Source: Gaiellasilicea sp963802765
Lineage (GTDB): Bacteria > Actinomycetota > Thermoleophilia > Gaiellales > Gaiellaceae
Assembly (NCBI GenBank): GCA_963802765.1
Contig: CAWDJZ010000007.1
Span: forward strand, 496,001-560,000
DNA length: 64,000 bases
Direction: 5' to 3'
The position numbers and the translations under genes are program-made. Below the pieces are notes generated by a model, which ran no database searches, was not told the origin of the DNA, and was given only the letters and a program-made list of their open reading frames with translations. Positions 59,433 through 64,000 of the stretch are shown piece after piece (positions within the stretch are counted from its first letter, which is position 1; each line of letters opens with the position of its first letter).

Positions 59433-59900
59433 ATGAGCGTCGCCCAGGTCGAGCCGATGACGACCGAGGTCGATCCGGCGCGCCAGTTCGACTTCTGGCT
59501 CGGCGAGTGGGACTGCACCTGGGAGCAGGACGGCGTCGAGCACGTCGGCACGAACTCCGTCTACGCAGACCTGGGTGGCTGCGTCCTGGTGGAGAACTTC
59601 GACGGTCGCCCGTCGCTCGACTTCCAGGGGCTCAGCTTCTCCGTCTACGACCGGGAAGCCGGGTGCTGGAAACAGACGTGGGTCGACAGCGAAGGCGGGT
59701 ACCTCGACTTCGCCGGCAGCTTCGAGAACGGCGTCATGGAGCTGCGGCGAAACGGCGAAGTCGACGGCGCCTCCGCCGTCTTCCGCATGCGCTGGGAGAA
59801 CATCGAGCCCAACTCGCTCGACTGGAGCTGGCAGCGCTCGGTCGACGGCGGCGAGACCTGGACGACTCTCTGGGCGATCGAGTACTCGCGTGTGCTCTAG
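59433..59900 (+). CDS. DUF1579-like lipocalin-fold protein
   Basis: An intact 155-residue protein opening with the family signature RQFDFWLGEWDCTWEQDG. Alternating beta strands follow (GGCVLVENFDG; LSFSVYDREAGCWKQTWVDS; VFRMRWENIEPNSLDWSWQR). The pattern fits small beta-barrel proteins of the DUF1579 type. The function is unknown. It stands alone between a divergent VOC gene and dnaE. Confidence 0.75.
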   Translation: MSVAQVEPMTTEVDPARQFDFWLGEWDCTWEQDGVEHVGTNSVYADLGGCVLVENFDGRPSLDFQGLSFSVYDREAGCWKQTWVDSEGGYLDFAGSFENGVMELRRNGEVDGASAVFRMRWENIEPNSLDWSWQRSVDGGETWTTLWAIEYSRVL

Positions 59901-60099
59901 CCTCGCCACGCACACTTCGCGGCGACTACGCACGCCGCGATGAGGAGCGCCTCGCAGCGCGGCGCGTGACGCGCCTGCGCGAGCCCGCCGCCTGCGGGCT
60001 GCTCCACCGGGACTGACCCTCGCCTCCCTCACCCTCCGGGAAGCGCGGGTCAGTGCCCGGAAGGGAGCCGTCGGACCGGCCTCGTAGAATGGCCCGGCC

Positions 60100-63000
60100 G
60101 TGAGCGCCGAGTTCGTCCACCTGCACGTCCACAGCGAGTACTCGATCCTCGACGGGGCGTGCCGGATCCCCGCGCTCGCCGCCCGCGCGGCCGAGCTCGA
60201 GATGCCCGCCGTCACGCTCACCGACCACGGCTCGCTGGCCGGCGCGGTCGAGCTGCACCGGGAGGCGGCGAGGCACGGGATCAAGCCGATCGTCGGCTGC
60301 GAGGTCTACGTCGCCGACGACCGCCGCGCGCGGACGCGCGGCTACGCGCACCTGACCCTCATCGCCGAGTCGAACCGGGGCTACGGGAACCTGATCAAGC
60401 TCTCCTCGCTCGGCTACCTCGAGGGCTACTACACGAAGCCGCGCGTCGACTGGGAGCTGCTCGAGACCTACTCCGAGGGCCTCGTCGCGCTCTCGGGCTG
60501 CCTCTCGGGCCGCGTCTGCAAGGCGCTCGAGGAAAGCAGGCCCGCCGACGCGCGCGCCGATCTCGACCGGCTGGCGCAGATCTTCGGGCGCGAGAGCACG
60601 TACGTCGAGCTCCAGAACGCCGGTCTCGACGTTCAACAGCGCGTCAATCCCGAGCTGGCGAAGCTCGCGGCCGAGGCGAAGCTGCCGCTCGTCGCCACGG
60701 GCGACGTCCACTACCTCACAGCCGCCGACGCCTACTCGCACGAGGCGCTCCTCTGCATCCAATCGGGCGATTCGCTCAAGAACCCGAATCACTGGCGCTT
60801 CGACACGAACGAGTTCTACTTCAAGTCCCCGGCGGAGATGGTGCTCGACTTCCCCGGTCACGAAGACGCGCTGCGGCGGACGCTCGAGGTCGCGGAACGC
60901 TGCAGCGTCGAGCTCGAGCTGGGGAAGATCCTCCTGCCCGCGTTCCCGACCCCGAACGGCCGCGACGCGTTCGAGTACCTCGTCGAGCTCTGCGAGCAGG
61001 GGCTCGCACGGCGCTACGACAAGGTGACGCCGGAGCTCCACGAGCGGCTCCAGTTCGAGCTGAAGACGATCAAGGAGATGGGCTTCGCCGACTACTTCCT
61101 GATCGTCTGGGACTTCATCCACTTCGCGAAGGTGAACGGGATCGGCGTCGGCCCCGGCCGCGGCTCCGCCGCCGGCTCGCTCGCCGCCTATGCGCTCGAA
61201 ATCACCGACATCGACCCGATCCGCTACGACCTGCTCTTCGAGCGCTTCCTCAACCCGGGCCGCAAGTCGATGCCCGACATCGACATCGACTTCGCCGTGG
61301 AGGGGCGCGAGCGCGTGATCAATTACGTCGCCGAGAAGTACGGCCGCGACCGGGTCGCCCAGATCATCACCTTCTCGACGATGGCCGCTCGAGCTGCGCT
61401 CCGGGACGCGGGCCGCGTGCTCGAGATCCCCTACGGCACCGTCGACCGGCTCGCCAAGCTCGTCCCGGAGGGCCCTGGGCAGACGCTCGAGGAGGCGCTC
61501 CGGCCGGGTCATGACCTGAAGGCCGCATACGACTCCGATCCGGTCGCGAAGGAGATCGTCGACCTCGCTCGGCCGCTCGAAGGGCTGACGCGCGCCGACT
61601 CGATCCACGCCGCGGGCGTCGTGATCGGGGCGCAGCCGCTGATCGACGTGATCCCGCTGCAGCAGAAGGGCACCGACCAGGAGGTCGTGACGCAGCTGAA
61701 GATGGGCGATGTCGAGGCGCTCGGCCTCCTCAAGATGGACTTCCTCGGCCTCCGCAACCTCGACGTGATCGACAAGGCCGTCGCGCTCGTCGGCGGCATC
61801 GACATGACGGCGCTCCCGCTCGACGACCCGAAGACCTACGCGATGCTCGCGCGAGGCGAGGCGATGGGCGTCTTCCAGTTCGAGTCCTCGGGCATGCGCG
61901 AGGCGCTGCGGCTCGTGAAGCCGACCGTGTTCGAGGACCTGATCGCGCTCGTCGCGCTCTACCGGCCGGGGCCGATGCAGTACATCCCGAATTACGCGCG
62001 CCGGAAGGCGGGCAGCGAGCCGGTCACGTACATCGACCCGCGGCTGAAGGCGATCACCGGCACCACGTACGGCATCTCCATCTACCAGGAGCAATCGATG
62101 GAGATCGCGAAGCAGATCGCCGGCTTCGAGCCGGCGGAAGCGGACGACCTGCGCAAGGCGATCGGGAAGAAGATCCACAAGCTGATGGCGTCGCTGAAGG
62201 ACAAGTTCATCAGCGGCTGCATCGCGAACGAGACGTCCGAGCAGGTGGCGCGCCAGCTCTGGGACGACATCGAGAAGTCGCAGGACTACTCCTTCAACAA
62301 GTCGCACGCGGCCTGCTACGCGCTGATCGCCTACCGCACCGCCTGGCTGCGCGCCAACCACCCGTGCGAGTACATGGCGGCGCTGATCAGCTCGGTCATG
62401 AACACGAAGGACCGGGTGCCGCTCTACGTGAACGCCTGCGACGAGCTCGGGATCGAGGTGCTGCCGCCCGACGTCAACTCGTCGCAGACCGACTTCGCCG
62501 TCGTGGAGGGGAAGATCCGCTTCGGGCTGAACGCGGTCAAGAGCGTGGGGGAGACCGCCGCCCGGGCCATCATCCGGGCGCGCGACGAGGGCGGCCCCTT
62601 CGAGTCGATCTGGGACTTCACCGAGCGCGTCGACCCGCAGGTGGTGAACAAGCGCGCGCTCGAGGCGCTCGTCAAGTGCGGCGCGCTCGACTCGACCGGC
62701 GCGACGCGGATGGGGATGCTCGGCGTGCTCGAGCAGGCCCTCGCCTGGGGGCAGAAGCAGGCGGACGACCGCCTGCGCGGGCAGGCGTCGATCTTCGACT
62801 TGGGCAGCGCCGAGGAGGAGGCGGACGCGCCGAAGCACCATCCGCCGATCCCGACTGGCGAGTTCGAGAAGCCGGAGCTCCTGAAGCTGGAGAAGGAGAC
62901 GCTCGGGCTCTACGTGTCGGAGCACCCGCTCCACGCGGTGCGGGACCAGCTGCGCCGCAAGACCGACTGCACGCTCGCCGAGCTCGAGCGCCGCCGTGAC

Positions 63001-63489
63001 GGCGAGGTGGTCACGGTCGGCGGCATCGTCTCCGCGGTGAAGCAGCTGACGACGAAGAAGGGCGAGCCGATGGTCTTCCTCGGCCTCGACGACCCGACGG
63101 GCGGTGGCGAGGTCGTGGTCTTCAACTCCACCTATGCGCAGGCGCGCGAGCTCTGTGTCGCCGACCGGATCCTCGTGATCAAAGGCCGCGTCGACCACAA
63201 GCAGCAGGGGGAGACGAAGCTGATCGCCTCCGAGGTGATCGCGTTCGAGTCGGTGCCGGAGCGGACCGAGGTGCGCTTCAAGCTCGACGCCCGGTCGGCG
63301 CGGGCGGGGCTGATCCGCGACCTGGCGCACCTCGTCAAGGACTATCCGGGCGAGTCGCCCGTCTTCGTCGCGCTCGAGACCTCGCTCGGGCCGAAGACGC
63401 TCGCGCTCGGACCCGCCTACCGGGTCGCGATCGACACGGACTTCCTCACCGAGGCGCGCACGCTCCTCGGCGCCGACGCGATCCAGTAG
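60100..63489 (+). CDS. dnaE: DNA polymerase III alpha subunit (DnaE1 type)
   Basis: A complete, unbroken 1,129-residue replicative polymerase. The PHP domain starts at residue 7 (HLHVHSEYSILDG). The palm has the catalytic acidic cluster PDIDIDF with Asp393, Asp395 and Asp397, preceded by the GPGRGSAAGS loop. The fingers contain RPGPMQYIPNYARRKAG, and a helix-hairpin-helix region and an OB-fold (EVVTVGGIVSAVKQLTTKKG) lie at the C-terminal end. It starts with GTG at 60100. Lack of a PolC-type exonuclease fits DnaE1 of actinobacteria. Its 3.4 kb without any frame break contrasts with the damaged genes elsewhere. Confidence 0.97.
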   Translation: MSAEFVHLHVHSEYSILDGACRIPALAARAAELEMPAVTLTDHGSLAGAVELHREAARHGIKPIVGCEVYVADDRRARTRGYAHLTLIAESNRGYGNLIKLSSLGYLEGYYTKPRVDWELLETYSEGLVALSGCLSGRVCKALEESRPADARADLDRLAQIFGRESTYVELQNAGLDVQQRVNPELAKLAAEAKLPLVATGDVHYLTAADAYSHEALLCIQSGDSLKNPNHWRFDTNEFYFKSPAEMVLDFPGHEDALRRTLEVAERCSVELELGKILLPAFPTPNGRDAFEYLVELCEQGLARRYDKVTPELHERLQFELKTIKEMGFADYFLIVWDFIHFAKVNGIGVGPGRGSAAGSLAAYALEITDIDPIRYDLLFERFLNPGRKSMPDIDIDFAVEGRERVINYVAEKYGRDRVAQIITFSTMAARAALRDAGRVLEIPYGTVDRLAKLVPEGPGQTLEEALRPGHDLKAAYDSDPVAKEIVDLARPLEGLTRADSIHAAGVVIGAQPLIDVIPLQQKGTDQEVVTQLKMGDVEALGLLKMDFLGLRNLDVIDKAVALVGGIDMTALPLDDPKTYAMLARGEAMGVFQFESSGMREALRLVKPTVFEDLIALVALYRPGPMQYIPNYARRKAGSEPVTYIDPRLKAITGTTYGISIYQEQSMEIAKQIAGFEPAEADDLRKAIGKKIHKLMASLKDKFISGCIANETSEQVARQLWDDIEKSQDYSFNKSHAACYALIAYRTAWLRANHPCEYMAALISSVMNTKDRVPLYVNACDELGIEVLPPDVNSSQTDFAVVEGKIRFGLNAVKSVGETAARAIIRARDEGGPFESIWDFTERVDPQVVNKRALEALVKCGALDSTGATRMGMLGVLEQALAWGQKQADDRLRGQASIFDLGSAEEEADAPKHHPPIPTGEFEKPELLKLEKETLGLYVSEHPLHAVRDQLRRKTDCTLAELERRRDGEVVTVGGIVSAVKQLTTKKGEPMVFLGLDDPTGGGEVVVFNSTYAQARELCVADRILVIKGRVDHKQQGETKLIASEVIAFESVPERTEVRFKLDARSARAGLIRDLAHLVKDYPGESPVFVALETSLGPKTLALGPAYRVAIDTDFLTEARTLLGADAIQ

Positions 63490-63510
63490 CCGGGCTCTGG
63501 CCGTCACAGC

Positions 63511-63536
63511 GAGACCGCCCCTCTCGGGGCGGTCTC
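63511..63536 (+). terminator. dnaE terminator
   Basis: Perfect 11-bp arms GAGACCGCCCC (63511-63521) and GGGGCGGTCTC (63526-63536) enclose a four-base loop, 22 bases after the dnaE stop. The sequence CGTCGT follows instead of a T-run. It also lies 30 bases past the stop of the convergent small gene and may act in both directions. Confidence 0.85.
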
Positions 63537-63565
63537 GTCGTCACCGGATCCGCGACGACCCGGAC

Positions 63566-63968
63566 TCAGTGCGCGAGCCGGTGAACCCTGGTGAACCGGA
63601 GTGCGAGGGAGAGCCCGATCGCCAGCAGGACGCCGATGCCGAAGCCGAGACCGACCTGCAGAAGGTCGATTGCCCGGCCCGAGCTCGTCGCGGTCACCGT
63701 CGCCGGGACGTACGGCCGATTGAGGTCGGGAGGCGGCGCGGACGCGAGCTGCGCGTCGAGCTTCGCCGTCTGGGACTCCTCGCGCGCGTCGAGCATGCGC
63801 GCGACCTGCTCCTGCTGGAGCGGCGGCCGCGCGATCGGCGCCGTCCGGGCTGAGGTACCCGACCGAGTTGCTGCGCTGGTCGGCGGCCCAGTTGTCGGCC
63901 AAGGCCGGGACGGCGAACAGGAGTGCCGCTCCGACAGTTGCGGTGATGAGTGAGATCGTCCGGGTCAT
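63566..63968 (-). CDS. Small exported/membrane protein of unknown function (one frameshift)
   Basis: About 133 residues. The ATG at 63968 follows AGGAGAAGGAG and opens a signal peptide (LITATVGAALLFAVPALADN). After a frame change near 63840 the protein continues MLDAREESQTAKLDAQLASA and ends with a membrane helix (GLGFGIGVLLAIGLSLALRF) and HRLAH. The layout suggests a single-pass anchored protein with a short extracellular helical part. The family is not named, but small proteins of this kind are common in Thermoleophilia-like genomes (inference). Confidence 0.65.
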
Positions 63969-64000
63969 CGCTCCTTCTCCTCTGCTCCTGGTGGCCCTCG

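Noticed and set aside
60012..60054. ACTGACCC/GGGTCAGT pairing upstream of dnaE as a terminator or riboswitch
   Set aside because: Only eight base pairs with a loop of about 27 bases, in very GC-rich DNA where such pairings arise by chance.
59926..63507. A 1,193-codon open frame on the minus strand across dnaE
   Set aside because: It is the antisense shadow of the clearly real dnaE gene. Its product is an Arg/Glu/Leu-rich sequence without domains, as GC-rich antisense frames give.
1..64000. tRNA, rRNA, prophage or insertion-sequence elements
   Set aside because: I looked for cloverleaf-like segments, transposase motifs and terminal repeats and found none that I could support.

Overview
The window is very GC-rich DNA (about 70 percent G+C by eye) with GTG/TTG starts, overlapping stop-start junctions and purine-rich Shine-Dalgarno sites. 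It reads as an actinobacterial chromosome segment. The gene mix (DUF6351, DUF2237, repeated two-domain VOC proteins, large secreted S8/M14 peptidases, several VapBC pairs) suggests a Thermoleophilia-like lineage, but that placement is inference. No rRNA, tRNA or CRISPR array was seen. Many genes are split by one- or two-base frame changes, while others (for example the 3.4 kb dnaE) are intact. I read most breaks as consensus indels in an unpolished assembly and annotate the broken genes as single genes.

Layout. 0-11.8 kb: the 3' end of a gamma-glutamyltranspeptidase, a GNAT acetyltransferase, a secreted beta-propeller protein, a large HExxH protein, a VOC protein, a beta-helix protein, a collagen-like protein, a YbaK-type deacylase, an HD protein, an ARPP-1-like protein and a DMT transporter. 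11.8-23.6 kb is an accessory, defence-like stretch. It holds three VapBC-type toxin-antitoxin pairs, a DUF262/DUF1524 (GmrSD-like) nuclease gene, three adjacent gene remnants including a decayed HEPN gene, a TM0106-type RecB nuclease-helicase, and a secreted RCC1 propeller.

23.9-39.2 kb is the most coherent part. After a sugar epimerase and a small leader-peptide-like locus comes a catabolic regulon. It contains a PfkB (KDG-kinase-like) kinase and ABC ATPase on the minus strand, then a solute-binding protein, two permeases, an SDR and a D-aminoacylase-like amidohydrolase on the plus strand. Next is a coupled minus-strand operon (GntR/UTRA regulator, sugar isomerase, SDR, unknown protein), then KDPG aldolase, a DSD1-type PLP enzyme and RidA on the plus strand. 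The same 26-bp operator-like palindrome (23/26 identical) lies in both divergent promoter regions, at 27791-27816 and 37082-37107, the second beside the GntR gene. Together these genes could deacylate, deaminate, phosphorylate and cleave an N-acyl amino-sugar acid such as N-acetyl-D-glucosaminate.

39.2-64 kb: a tiny Lys-rich protein, a DEAD-box helicase, DUF2237 and a membrane HEAWH protein. A roughly 9.2 kb modular S8-peptidase gene follows, lacking its 5' end and carrying five ThuA/GATase-like modules between carboxypeptidase-regulatory-like domains. Then come an MFS transporter, a DUF6351 protein, an M14 carboxypeptidase with a related module, a second two-domain VOC protein, a DUF1579-like protein, DNA polymerase III alpha with a strong terminator, and a small membrane protein.
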